Shown: piece after piece, positions 1-11,745 of the stretch
Layout: each line of letters opens with the position of its first letter
Numbering within the stretch: the first letter of the stretch is position 1
Source of the DNA: Kudoa neothunni
Lineage: Eukaryota; Cnidaria
DNA: 64,000 nucleotides
Direction: 5' to 3'
Assembly: GCA_964304625.1 (NCBI GenBank)
Contig: OZ199839.1
Span: forward strand, 7,130,001-7,194,000
Program-made: the position numbers and the translations under genes
The notes under the pieces: generated by a model
What the model was told of the DNA's origin: nothing
The model's input: the letters and a program-made list of their open reading frames with translations, nothing else
The model's database searches: none

Positions 1-964
1 AATTTAATACACCTATACTCTGGATCTGAGAATCGTATATTTCCTTTATTTATTTCAAGTATACTCCAAATTTAAAAGCGTGTTAATAATCTGAAAATCA
101 TCAATGCGCAAAGCTGGACCATTATTGTTATTGTATTGGTATAATTAAATTTCATAATTATTATGTTTAATGTTAACAAACATTCCCTTCTTCATGAAAA
201 AGCACAAAAATACTTGAACGGAACTATCGCGTTAAACAGTTTCACCAACGGGAGAATTTTGTGATAGCTCGCATGTGTGTGCCATGGAGCCATGCGGATG
301 AAATCAAGGTGGTGGAGGCATTGTGTGATTCACAGTGCCGGCTGACTTAAGTTGTGTTTTAATCTATAGTACGTAGGTATATATCCTTGTTTTAATGCCA
401 TTCTTAAGATTATAATTGGTTTAAACTTAAATGGTTGTTTCCTCATCAAAAATTTATTCAATTTTGAACAACGATTACGGAAAATGTTTATTGCATTGCA
501 GCACCCTCACTAATTTAGACCACGAGCCGCCAATGTTCGAATTATATTCCGATTATTTTAGAACTAATTTTATAAAATATAATTATTCACATCTGTCTAA
601 TTATCTTAAATCTTTAAATACTGACCTAAATGAGATAGTTATTAAATTAAAATTCAGTATTTAATATCGATATAAATAAAAATAATACGAAAGCAAAGTT
701 GATATAAAAATATAAAATAAATACGTACTTCGTATAAAAATGATTTTAAGATAGTTTAAGAATAAAATAATTAAAAAATTTAATTCAAATTAATGTTACT
801 CAAATTTATATAAATCTAATTTATTGCCTTCAATTTATTTAAATAGAATAAATTATATATTGTGGGGACTCTTACAGATTTATGCTATAATGAAGGTACA
901 TTTAATTGTAACTGTCGAACGTTTTATATGATAAGTAATTAACGGTCGTAATACATTATAATTC
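1..964. other. AT-rich stretch without recognised gene
   Basis: I see no splice-consistent gene here. A 77-codon open frame on the plus strand at 431-664 has low-complexity, AT-driven composition and no recognisable motif, so I do not call it. Confidence 0.4.
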
Positions 965-1007
965 ACTTCATATTATATAATGGAGGTTAGTGGATATAGG
1001 ATCCGTG
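965..1007 (+). repeat. Dispersed repeat segment (copy at 10689-10730)
   Basis: The stretch reading TATATAATGGAGG, TTAGTGGATATAGGATCCGT recurs almost exactly at 10689-10730, just beyond the Helitron-like 3' end there. A looser relative (TATAAAG, TGTAGCGTCCGTGG) occurs at about 9877-9905 and again near 60610-60635. It is probably the terminal part of a mobile family. The element type is not proven. Confidence 0.4.
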
Positions 1008-1008
1008 G

Positions 1009-1010
1009 CA

Positions 1011-1038
<28 letters not shown>
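1009..1038. repeat. (TCTG)n microsatellite
   Basis: About five tandem TCTG units followed by degenerate TCTA units, directly before the terminal repeat of the decayed Tigger copy. Confidence 0.85.
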
Positions 1039-1043
<5 letters not shown>

Positions 1044-1057
1044 ATACATATTTATAT

Positions 1058-2245
1058 AGTCGGGATTGGATACTGCGTGATTTCAAAATTTCGACGTCAT
1101 TCTTTTTAGAGAGAAACCTAGTTGTTTGGCTTGTTATTATTGTATCATTTTATAAACATAGTTAACATTAAAAAATAAAAAATAAATTTATTACGTGGTT
1201 TTAGTAACCTATTTATTTAAAAATAGAAGTGTTTTCTTCATTATGTCCCGTTTAAAACGTAATAGTTAAGAGAAAAGAGAAATCATTGATTATTATAACT
1301 CGATAAAAATATTGAAAGTTGTCGAAAAAATCACAATTTCTAAATTTAAATTGAATGATATGATGATCTGAGTTGAATATTAATATATTGGCATGCTTAA
1401 GATCATTTAAAAATTGATTGAATTCGTGTGAACGAATTCAAATTCAAAAATATGGATATTGAAACTAAAAGGAGGACACATTCTTCGGGAAAATTGAAAA
1501 TATAGATGGTGAGTTGTACGATTGGCTCATTAAACAATTGCCGAATGATAATGTTCTGCTGAAATACGTTATTGTCTAAATTTCTCTATCTATTTCAAAT
1601 GAAAAAGAAATTTCCAATGTAAAGTCTAGTTAAAGGTGGTTTTCAGAGTCCACGTCGAAATATCGGATAGCTTTCAAAATGTTTCATGATGAGGTTGCGA
1701 ATACAGATATTTCATCTGTTGACTCATGGACTGTTGAAAACACCAATTTGGTTAATGTATATAATCCAAAAGACGTTATAAACATTGATGAAATTGCCCT
1801 TCTTTTATGAGCAGTTACAAAACATTAGTTATGTTTAAAGGACGAAGTCGGAATATAAGGGGGAAAATATCCAAAAAAGATTGAATGTTTTATTTCACTC
1901 TTTTTTAGATAGGGGTAAATTTTCATCAGTTTCTACTGGTAAATTTCAGAATCTTAGACGTTTCAACTGAGTTAAACATATACCGCGTGAACATTATTCA
2001 AAAAAACACATGGATGATGTGTAGTATATTTATAAACATAATTAGAAAGTTTTAATTTTGTTGGATTAATGTCCTCTTCATCCCAAAAATATTGATTTTT
2101 ATAAAGGCACTGGCTATTCTTACGGTAACGAATATCTCCTAGAATAATTAAGACATTACAAAACTGGTCTCACTAATGTGTAAAGCGATTTTTTATTTCC
2201 TCAAAAATAAATTTTTATCAAATTAACTGTTCATTAAAAATTAGT
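1058..2245 (+). mobile_element. Decayed Tigger/pogo-family DNA transposon
   Basis: This is a plus-strand relic of the same family as the element at 2365-4410. It opens with AGTCGGGATTGGATACTGCG, close to that element's terminal repeat. From 1243 it carries a translation starting MSRLKR and a helix-turn-helix-like stretch, followed by pieces matching the intact transposase, including the region equivalent to NPKDVINIDE near 1767-1790. The frame is broken many times, so it is not functional. The right terminus is unclear. A segment of it at about 2110-2270 is repeated in inverse orientation at 5860-6030. Confidence 0.7.
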
Positions 2246-2364
2246 GATGGATTTGAGCACTCATTGATAGTATACATTCGTAATTCGCTTAAAAATAAAC
2301 TTATTTGTAGCGATTGGGCATGTATGAGTTTGTATTTTTGTGTGAAAGCTTTATTAGATATATA

Positions 2365-4410
2365 CAGTCGAGATTGGATATTGCGTGGGTTTCTGGGACC
2401 AACAAAAACCCACGCAATAAAAAATTTTTACGCAATATCCAGACCTTTGCGTGCGCAGTGTACTATAAAATATGATTTTTTCGTGTTTACGTCCGATGCC
2501 AATTAGTGAAAATCAAATTTTTATATATAAATATATTATTTAATTAAATGAAATGTGATTTATCAAATTTTGTCGAAAAAGCTTGTAATTTTAGTTTGTC
2601 GGAATCTTTCTCTTGATATTTTTAAAACTCGGTCCATTATGGGATGTAAATCAAACAATCCCCTCGGATCCTCTTTAATAAAAGCTTCCCTCAGAACGTT
2701 CACTGCATTTTTCATTTGATTAATTGAAACTTTGATGTATTCAATGATTGATTCGCTATCGTCAGATTCGTCACTTATGGGCAATAAGTCCTCATTATTT
2801 TCTTCCTCGCATGTTGCTTCATAATCGTCATCAAACATATTTTCTGAATCTTCGATTTCATCTAGAAAAAATTAATTACGTATACGTTAAATATTACCTT
2901 GAGAACAGTTGCTGATTTGAGGTATCTCACTCACATCTTCTTGGTCTATAAACTGATAATAACTTTATTGTCGTAATTTTATTTAATACCTCCAAATATT
3001 TTTGATTTTTTAAAGCAATTAATAATAATTTGCGGCGGAATACTTTCCCAACATTTAGTTAATGTTATCATTGAGTCAAGCAATGTATATTTTTTTATGA
3101 TAGAATCTTCGCATAAAACCATTCGCTCGGTCATTGAACTTTTGTACCTGCTTTTAAGGCAGCGAATGATGCCTAAATCAAGGGGTTGTAAAATACTAGT
3201 TGTATTTTTAGGTAAGAACAAAAATTTGATATTTTCAAAGCAATCAATATTTTTTGGATGGCCTGGACATTGGTCCAACAAAATTAAGACTTTTCTATTC
3301 TGATTTATCATCCTTCGGTTAAACTTTTTCATTATTTCGATAAATATACTAGAAGTCATCCATGCACTTTTTTGTGCATAATATTCACAAGGGAGGTGTT
3401 TGACTCTTTTAAAACATCTAGGATTTTGAAATTTCCCGATAACAACTAATGGGAACTTATCCCCATTTAAAGCTGAGGACAGTAAAACAGTCACCCTTTT
3501 TTTGGATAATTTTTTCCCCTTAATCCCGACTTCCTCCTTTAAAACGTAACTACTATTTTGTAACTGCTCATAATAAAGAGCAGTTTCGTCGATGTTAATA
3601 ACGTCTTTTGGATTATATGCTCTAATCAAATCAATGTTCTCAATAATCCATGAGTCGACAGATGCAACATCTGCACTCGCAGCCTCGCCATGGAACTTTT
3701 TGAAAACTATCCCATATCTTGACTTGAACCCTGCAAGCCATCCCTTGCTGGCTTTAAAATTGGAAACTTTGTTTTCATTTGCAATATAAGAAGCTTTTTT
3801 GATAATGGCATCTCCTGACAGAACGTTACCATTCGACCGTTGTTTAACAAACCAATCATACACTTCATCGTCTATATTTTTGAATCTGCCTGCCGAATGT
3901 CTCTTCCTTTTACTTTCAATATCTGTATTTTTGAATTTATCTTCGTGCGAAAGAATTCTATCAAGTGTTGAATGACCTTAAATGTGATTTTACAATACTA
4001 TTCATTAGAAGACTACTATAGCACTCAATTTAAACTTGGAAATTGTCATTGATTTCGCACCCTTCAACGTTTTTATTGAATTGTAGTAATGGATGATTTC
4101 CATTTTCTCTGAAATATTGCGTTGTTCACGGGACATAATGAAAAAACACTATCTGAATTAAACCAATTGACCACAAAAAACCACGCAATAACGAGTCACG
4201 CTGCGCCTAACAACCACACAATAAAAAATTTCCACGCAATAACGAGACTTTTTGTATTAATAAATTTTTTTAAATTTTTTGTTAACAAATATTTTTACAT
4301 TACAATAAGATAATAACAATTTGAAAAAACTAAATTTCTCTCTTTAAAGGATAACTTTAAAAATCTCTAATTACGCAATATCCAGTCACGCAATATCCAA
4401 TCTCGACTGT
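2365..4410 (-). mobile_element. Tigger/pogo-type Tc1/mariner-superfamily transposon, apparently complete
   Basis: The element is bounded by terminal inverted repeats starting CAGTCGAGATTGGATATTGC at 2365 and its complement ending at 4410. Both ends are flanked by TA, the expected target duplication of the superfamily. The 2046-bp length and the TIR resemblance to vertebrate Tigger ends fit pogo/Tigger. Further short tracts reading ACGCAATA recur inside both ends. The transposase lies on the minus strand and reads without a break when three short introns are removed (see the CDS entry), so this copy may be recent and possibly autonomous. Confidence 0.85.
2563..4136 (-). CDS. Tigger/pogo transposase (four exons, 481 aa)
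   Basis: DDE transposase that would cut and paste the enclosing element. The exon model 4136-4025, 3976-2990, 2945-2898 and 2861-2563 gives 1446 nt in one frame. All introns are GT-AG, 36 to 48 nt, with matching phases. The start MSREQRNISEKM leads a CENP-B/Psq-like helix-turn-helix (about residues 1-55). A second DNA-binding segment around DWFVKQRS follows. The catalytic triad is visible as NIDETAL, then LLDQCPGHP, then LQPLDLGI, with about 31 residues between the second and third aspartates. The C-terminus is strongly acidic and ends QTKITSFFDKI, which contains a perfect PCNA-interacting PIP-box pattern (Q-x-x-I-x-x-F-F). A PIP box is known for Drosophila pogo transposase. No disabling change was seen. 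Confidence 0.85.
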
Positions 4411-4420
4411 AGTACAATTG

Positions 4421-5481
4421 GGTTAAAGTTCAGTTCCTCCCCCTTTCGGCGTCCGCCGGTTACCCGCCATCGATACTAATCTGGTCACGTTTCATAACAT
4501 ATAAATCCAATAAAATCTAGTTTACTTTAGTTTGATGTAATTAAACAAAATATATTAATTAAAAAAATATAATATGTATTATTTTAAACGTTAAAAAATT
4601 ATAAAATAAGGTGTCAATTTATGTGCATAACAATATAATGTGATATAAGTTAATTTATGTTTTTATCATTAAATTTGAGAATTATATATAAACGAATATT
4701 TTGGATGGTATCGTAGATATTATTGATTAATTATGGATTTTATTTGTTATTTTTTAAAACAAATGATAGATAACGGTATAAAATCTAAAAGAAAATTAGA
4801 TTTTAAAGATAAATCGTGTATTTTTTATATTTTACAACGTGTTCTTTTCTAAAAAATTTATAAACTAAAACAATATGTCGACTCATGATATTTGTATCTT
4901 AATATAATTTTAATAGTTTTTAGATGGATAAAAATCACATATCATGCCATTTCTTTTTTAATTGTATCCTAATGAGACTATGTTAATGTAAAATAATCTC
5001 TTTTAACTTAATTTTCGGAATATTTTGTTATTTTATACAAAAACTTTAATTATTTCATAAATATATACATATAATCATTCTAAAAAATAATAGGTTAACA
5101 CTTAACACTAATTAAAATAAACTTAATGCCGTAATTTACTAAAGATATTTATTCATTGACGATTGGAAAAAGACATAATTATATAGATTGTTACAATAAA
5201 ATAAAATCTAAAAAATATAAATATGTTTAATTTTTCCTCAAAGTTTCATTGGACCTCCACAGGAACAAACCATTGATGTTAGTAGCAAGTCAAGTTGCTG
5301 GAAAAAAATAATTAAATTTTTAGGATGATCCTTGAAGTAACTTAAATCTTCAAAATTTGGGTTATCTAAATTTTCATAATTGAAGATTGCAGGAAGCATA
5401 TGTAAAAAGCCGGGACCCCGATTAGTACCGATGGCGGGTAACCGGCGGACGCCGAAGGGGGGGAGGAACTGAACTTTAACC
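4421..5481. mobile_element. Non-autonomous element with GC-rich terminal inverted repeats, Merlin-like candidate
   Basis: Positions 4421-4480 and 5405-5481 are inverted copies of each other, starting GGTTAAAGTTCAGTTCCTCC and running through a GC-rich block (GGCGTCCGCCGGTTACCCGCC) that contrasts with the AT-rich surroundings. On the minus strand an open frame at 5483-5238 ends in a short CSCGG motif (SMVCSCGGPMKL) that resembles the zinc-ribbon start of ISXO2/Merlin-type transposases. That suggests an internally deleted Merlin derivative. I could not find an exact target duplication, and the left end abuts the Tigger element. The inverted-repeat structure is firm and the family is a guess. Confidence 0.55.
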
Positions 5482-5859
5482 AAAAGTTATAATAATTGAG
5501 ACCTCGAAGATAAAACTGTTGCTTGTACATTCAATATATAATTAAAACTAGGACTAAACAGAGTTTAAGATAGCTTTAATATTCCACACTAAATTTATTA
5601 AGAAGATTTTGTTATTAATATCTAACGATTAATTTTTACAAGGATTCTGTAATATCTACAACTTAGCTCTATTCGATCCATAGTATGCTGAACGCATTTG
5701 AAAATCTCACTTAAACTACAGCGAACGCAAAAGGCACGTGGTACGGTGGTCGAATCGTGTAAACTAGTTTTACTACAGTATAAGGCATTTCCAATAGTTA
5801 AAAATACTCAGATGGCTATTAATTCAATTTATAAAAGCATTATTAGGTAAATTACGAAT
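5482..5859. other. Intergenic, nothing recognised
   Basis: AT-rich sequence with no splice-consistent open frame and no repeat ends that I can pair. Confidence 0.4.
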
Positions 5860-6150
5860 GTATGCTATCATTAAGCGCTCAAATCCATCATTAATTTTTA
5901 ATGAAAAGTTAATTTGACAAAAATTTATTTTTGAGGAAATAAATAATCACTTTAAACATTGGTGAAATCAGTTCTGTAATATCTTAATTATTCTAGGAGA
6001 TAATCGTTACCGTAAGAATAGCCACTGCCATTGTTTAAATTCATCAAAAATCTCTGTCGAAAAAATTTTATTCCGCAAAGATTAATGGAATATTCACCTT
6101 TAATATATTTTATTGGATTTTCCAAAAACTTTGGTATAACGATATTAGTC
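5860..6150 (-). repeat. Inverted fragment of the decayed Tigger copy
   Basis: About 160 bp here is the reverse complement of 2110-2270, with sparse mismatches (for example the tract around GGCTATTCTTACGGTAACGA in complement). It is a second decayed piece of the Tigger family, in opposite orientation and roughly 3.7 kb away. Confidence 0.7.
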
Positions 6151-6723
6151 AAAATTTTCCGTGTCCTATTTATAAATATTTTAATTGATTGTTTTTAAAT
6201 TTTGTTATCGGTAACACTTAAAGGGAAATTAAATTTTGTCGCATTTAACATTTGAGCTATATCTATAATTTAATGGAACCTATACTTTAGGAATGATAAC
6301 AAATATTTTATTAATACAAAAAAATATAATTTTATTTAAAATCTTAACTAAGATCACATAATTTTTTAAAATTATCAATGTCAAGGAAGCCATATATCCT
6401 CTTGTCTTTTTTTTATTACAAATATTTAAATCGACATTACGATGTGAAATAATATTTAGCCTAAAGCTCCATCATATTAATTAGAATGTATCGAATTTTA
6501 ATCGTATTTCTTTAAATTTATTTTAGGAGTTATAAATTACCATCCGCCAGAATCTTTTTTAGGATGAATTAATATTTCCGAGATTTTTGTATTGATGCTC
6601 CATTGAGTTCAAGTCGAACATCAATTCTTTATGTATATATATATATATATGAACTATAATCCGATCAAATTTTTGAGTTTCATATTGAACGGCAACTATC
6701 GTTTATTTCTTTTGCAAAATATA
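6151..6723. promoter_or_regulatory. Upstream region of the FN3-like membrane-protein gene
   Basis: AT-rich sequence with a short (TA)n tract near 6635-6650. No confident promoter motif is visible. Presumably it holds the promoter of the gene starting at 6724. Confidence 0.25.
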
Positions 6724-9641
6724 ATGAAAGGCGTCGTCTACCTTTTAGGAATTTGTACTTTCCTATCATGTATACACAAAAACTGCAGACAATATTACTA
6801 ATAATATATAGCTTACTTTTCGCTTATATGCACGCAAAGTGGTCAGGGTAATGTCCAAAGTACAGCAGTTACTGAAAACCCTTTAACTTACAAACTTGTG
6901 GAGGAGAGCAATCAATGGAAGGTTAATTTAATTCTAACTGGAAACGACTATTCTGTGGGGAAAAAGTGTTATATCAAAAAATCGAATGATGAAAGGACGA
7001 ATCTTGTTGATATTAATGCATGTCCTGATAGTGTTCAAACAACAGAAAATGAAAAATGTGTTTGGGAATGTTCTAGAAATCAGAATAAATTAACATTTGA
7101 CAAGTTTTCTCTGAAAACAAAGTATATTGCCGTTTTTACTGGCGCTGAAGCAACGGCCGCTGCGAATAAAAATAATGGTGGAGTCGTATTTGGATTGGAA
7201 TTGCGTAATTAGAGCATCAAATATTTTTAGTAAATTTCATTTAGAATTATTGGTCAATCCGAAAGTTACAATAACAAAAACCAACCAAAAACTAAAGTTT
7301 ACCACAAAAACTTGTATACCGGTGAACTGTCCCATATTTTACAAGGATGTGGAATATCAGAGAACATCTGATCAACGTTGTAATACAAACTGTGAAAGTG
7401 AAGTAGATTTTAATTTGATGATTCCACATTATGAAATGAAATGCGACAATTATCCTAGTTTCTTTTACAACCTGCAAAATAATTATACTCTACTAAACTT
7501 TGATGTTTATCAACCACAATATTACGTGGTCTATAGTTCGAGTGGAACGTCGAAATATATGCTAACGTTTACAAACAAATTTCCCTTCGAAATGTGTCTT
7601 TTTAACATTAGAGATACGACAAAAACAATTACAACGGATAGTAACGATGATTACACATCAAAATGTGGTCCAGCAAATAAAAAATGTTATGCACCTTGTA
7701 ATAACGTAGAACTTGAATTCACTACCACCGAGTCTGTAGTAGAAATATTGATTCAAACCAGACATGTACCATTAGCCAAAAATGGTGAAACATATGCAGG
7801 ATATACTCAGAAAAAATTTGGTAGTTCACGGATATTTTAACTTTGATAATCTTCTCATAGTTGTCACCGAAACCACTGCTCCTACCTTATTGTCAGCACA
7901 TTCACCTACTGGTGTTACGCTAAATGTTCTGTTGTTTAAGCCAAATACGGAACCAAAATTTTCTAGTTGTATTGTAACTTATTATGAAGCAGACAAGCCT
8001 AAACCTACGGCTGAAGTAAAGGCAAGTTGTGACGGAGCCAGTACGGAATGTGCAAATGAATGCACTGCTGCTCTAACAATTACAGGACTTTCTAGTGGAA
8101 AACCGTATATTCTTGAAATAGCAGCGGGCAATGAAAATGGTAATCTTAAAGACTTCAAAGAACATATATTCTTTCGTACAGGTAATATAATAGAAAAAAA
8201 TATTTTTTAAAATATATAGCAAAGAATCCTGTTTCTAAATTTTCAACAACAAACCCAACAGTAAAGGACACAACCGCATCAATTAAAGCAATGGATGGAA
8301 CTGAAGCAATTACATCTTCAGACAAAACATGTGCTTACTATATAAGCCCTCATAGAAAAGATGTATATGTGTGTGCAATGTGCGAAGATAGTTATCCCTG
8401 TAGGGGTTATTGCAAAGAGTCTCAAAAAATTATAGGATTAATGCCTGGAACCGAATATGACCTAAAGGTAGTTGCACATGAGGAATATGGTGAAAAAAAA
8501 CATAAAATTATAACGAGTATAGAAATAATTGACCTCGAATTATATAATTAACTTTTTTTCAAGCTTTTTCAACGCTTACATTACAATCAGAATTTATAGA
8601 AAAAGGCTTCAAGGTGACAGGTGTACTGTCAACATCATATCCTACAGCTGTTTGTCATTATAAAATAAAAGTAAAGAAAGGGCAAGAATCTGAATTGGTC
8701 TATCAATGCCCGTCATCAGCTTCTACAACAAAGACTGAGACACCTTCTGCTGTTTCTAAACCTTCTAAAATAGCGAGAGCTAGGTCAACCAATGGACAAC
8801 AACCACAAGATACGCCGTCTTCAAATAAAAAAACCGAAATCACTCCATGCACACAACCACCATTATGCACTGATATTATATTCAGTGAAGGATATGAAGC
8901 AAACAATGAATACGAAGTTTTGGTTACGGCTGTCGGTAAATCTGCAGAAACTACCATCCAAGTACCCATAAGTAATAAAACATCTAAATCTAAACTAATA
9001 TCTTTCATATTTTAATTAAATTTTGGAAGATATTAAAAATATGTACATTAGTTCTTGTTATATTAAATTTTAATTTAGACCCACAGTCTATCCCCACTAA
9101 GAATATCATCAAATTAACTGTGGTGTTTACAAGAGAGGAACAAAACATAATAATTAAAACTTCTCTTCCTACAGGCGTTGATGAAAAGTCGTTATGTAAA
9201 TGGGAATTGAAAAATTGGGATGATCCATCCAAACCTATCGTCCAAAAATGCATGGAAATTGGTGAGCAAGGTTGTCTATCTTTTCCATCATGCAAGGAAT
9301 TTACAATTCCAAATGTGGATAATACCAACGATTACCGTTTGATGTTATATCATAGTACAGATAGCAATATCACTGGTACTGTCGAAATCCAGAAAGGTAA
9401 TTGAATAAATGTTGTTGGTCTTTATTTCTGATTTTTCTTTAGATGATGAGTCAAACAAATCCATGTAAAAGAAAATTGTGTAATTCTTTTTGATTTATTT
9501 TAGGTCTAAGAACACAATGTACTTATTTATGGAGATGTCTTGTTAATCAATTATTTTAGAATTATTGCTGTAGTAGTTCCGGTGCTCATCACTGTTGTGG
9601 GTGTAGGATTCTATTTCGGATATTGGAAAAATAAAAATTAG
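6724..9641 (+). CDS. Type I membrane protein with repeated four-cysteine FN3-like domains
   Basis: Predicted cell-surface protein of unknown function. The likely start is MKGVVYLLGICTFLSC, a signal-peptide-like exon at 6724. The junction to the next exon (from about 6805-6847) is not settled. From there the chain reads cleanly across introns at 7205-7244, 7821-7860, 8182-8219, 8517-8563, 8972-9078, 9397-9442 and 9465-9559, all GT-AG with consistent phases and most 38-47 nt. The ectodomain is a series of about seven beta-rich units. Most show C, then about 14-30 residues, C, a short gap, C-x3/4-C, then a hydrophobic run and a conserved Tyr (for example GLSSGKPYILEI, GLMPGTEYDLKV), which resembles the FN3 F-strand. 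One unit carries a low-complexity Ser/Thr/Pro insert. The last exon gives a membrane anchor (IIIAVVVPVLITVVGVGFYF) and a tail YWKNKN. A secreted relative lies at 46953-47836. I know no named family for it. Confidence 0.75.
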
Positions 9642-9874
9642 ATTTTTGTTTTTGAAAAACGCTTTTACAAATTAGTATTCGAGGTGGCAACAATTTTAAT
9701 AACATAGATATTATATATTAGATTTCTTCATTAATTATTTTTAAATACATAATTCTTTACTTTTCATATTTATTTTTTCAAAAATTGTATTTCTCTTTAT
9801 TTTATATTATTTAGTAAGGGAAATTAATATTATTTTTTCAATCAATCAATTAATCTTTTTATATAAAGTAGTGG
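9642..9874. other. 3' flank, AT-rich
   Basis: Contains AATAAA-like tracts suitable for polyadenylation of the upstream gene. Nothing else is visible. Confidence 0.3.
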
Positions 9875-10688
9875 TCTATATATATAAAGTTGTAGCGTCC
9901 GTGGCACTAATCCTCTCCTCATATAGAGAATTTCTTTATTATTTGAGACTATTTTTGTACTTTAAAAAAATACAAAATTACCTAAAAAAATATAACGGGG
10001 TTGTCTGATTGCCTATAAAGTGATGAATTGGGTAGTGCCAACTTTTTGTAGATAGATTAGCGCTGATGATAATGAGATTATAAACAGCATGTGATTTCCT
10101 AATGAGTTCAGTGATATGCGTAGATAACTCTAATTTTCTGTATTTAAATACAACTTAAAATTTAAAAGTTGACCCTTTTCTACTTTTGAAACTCACTTAA
10201 GAACGATCTACAACATTTCGTATGTGCGTAGGCGGGGTTTCGGTGTAAACAAAGATTTATTGTTTAAACGGGAGATTAATAACACGTGAATAAATTATTT
10301 ACTTTGCATGTCTGATTAAAAATATAGGGTTTTAAATATTTTTTTAGATATGCATAAAATGATGTTTATAACGTTATAATTAAATGGAACATTGTTAACA
10401 AACTTTTAGATTTATTAGTAGTTCATTGATGCCTTAGTTAAAGTGATTAATACGCCACATGAATTGTAAGAACTTATGATTCCTAAGTTAAGACGTAGTC
10501 CAATAAAGAAGAAAGTGAAGAAGATCCGGGTTATTTCTGTTTATATCGAATAATCACTGTCGTCGTCAAAAGAACGATACCAATAGTTATAATTGACTTT
10601 GAACTTAAAATGACCTTGGCCTACTCAAGGTTTTAGTCTGCGTGGCCGGGTAAGGAAAGTCCACGCGAAGGGGGCTTTTTGCGCTAGT
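9875..10688 (+). mobile_element. Helitron-like non-autonomous element (candidate)
   Basis: The 5' end starts TCTATATATATAAAG, a common Helitron 5' terminus. The 3' end is CGCTAGT at 10682-10688, matching the CTRRT rule. It is preceded by a GC-rich hairpin (GCGTGG, loop, CCACGC at about 10640-10666). No transposase, long inverted repeat or target duplication is present, as expected for Helitrons. The flanking bases are G and A rather than the usual A and T, which lowers confidence. Confidence 0.45.
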
Positions 10689-11745
10689 AGTATATAATGG
10701 AGGGTTAATGGATATAGGATCCGTTGACATTATACTTAAAATTATTTTAAACCTAACTAATACACTTTGCTATTATCTAAATCTCCAATTTATTTTATTT
10801 AAATCGTATTAACCCAAATATAAAATTTTGCTAAGTCGAATAAATTATATTTAAATTAACTTAAGTCGAAATTATTGTGCTTAAATTTATTTATATCACA
10901 TTTACTATAGTTTAATTTATATAAAACAAAGATCTTCTGTAGTTATATAAAGCTAATATAATCAATTTTTTTAAAGTTTACGAAGACGCCGAAAAACTCT
11001 GTCCAAAATTTTGCTCGCATATAATTTAAAACGTAAGTTTTAGCTTAGACTGCCCAACAAATTATTTATATATTCATCGAGTAAATAGGATATAAAAAAC
11101 TACAACTAAGATGAGTTGGTAAAATAAGATCAAACTTTTCAGATGCTAAAACTACTTTAAAATATATAATATGGAGTATTAATTCCGATTCTGAATTTAA
11201 TACGAAAATTATCCTATTATTTATCTTAGGAATTTAATTAAAAATAGATTTTAATATAATAAAGATATTTCTTCATTCATATATTTAAGGTCTTCCTTAA
11301 AAAACTTCAAGAATTGAGAGAAATGATTAATAAAAAAATAATATTATGCGTGTGCGCCCCGACTTTATTATTAACAAAATTTTTTTAAGAATTAAAAATT
11401 ACATAAAGTAAAATTATTTGAAGATAAAAAATCAAATGTGCACTCAATAATATACAAATGTAGAGAGAAAAACATTTTAATTTAAGAGAATATGCGTATA
11501 AATTATAACCCATCATATATCAACTCATTTTATAAACTGGAGCGTTTCTTACTAAGAAAATTCACTGAGATTACATTGCTATTTGAATTTGATCATTGAA
11601 ACATATGGAAATAAGGAACCAAACAAAACTTTAAAAAATATTAATGGGACTATTAACAAAAAAAATATGCAGTACAGAGAGAATAATTTATAAAAATAAT
11701 TCTAGAAATTAATCTAAGAGTTGAGCTATCTACAGACGCTACACT
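10689..11745. other. Intergenic region 3' of XPF
   Basis: Starts with the dispersed repeat shared with 965-1007. The rest is AT-rich and without a recognisable gene. Confidence 0.4.

Noticed and set aside
8703-9328. Two minus-strand frames
   Set aside because: Antisense shadows of the FN3-like membrane-protein gene, whose exons are supported by intron phases.
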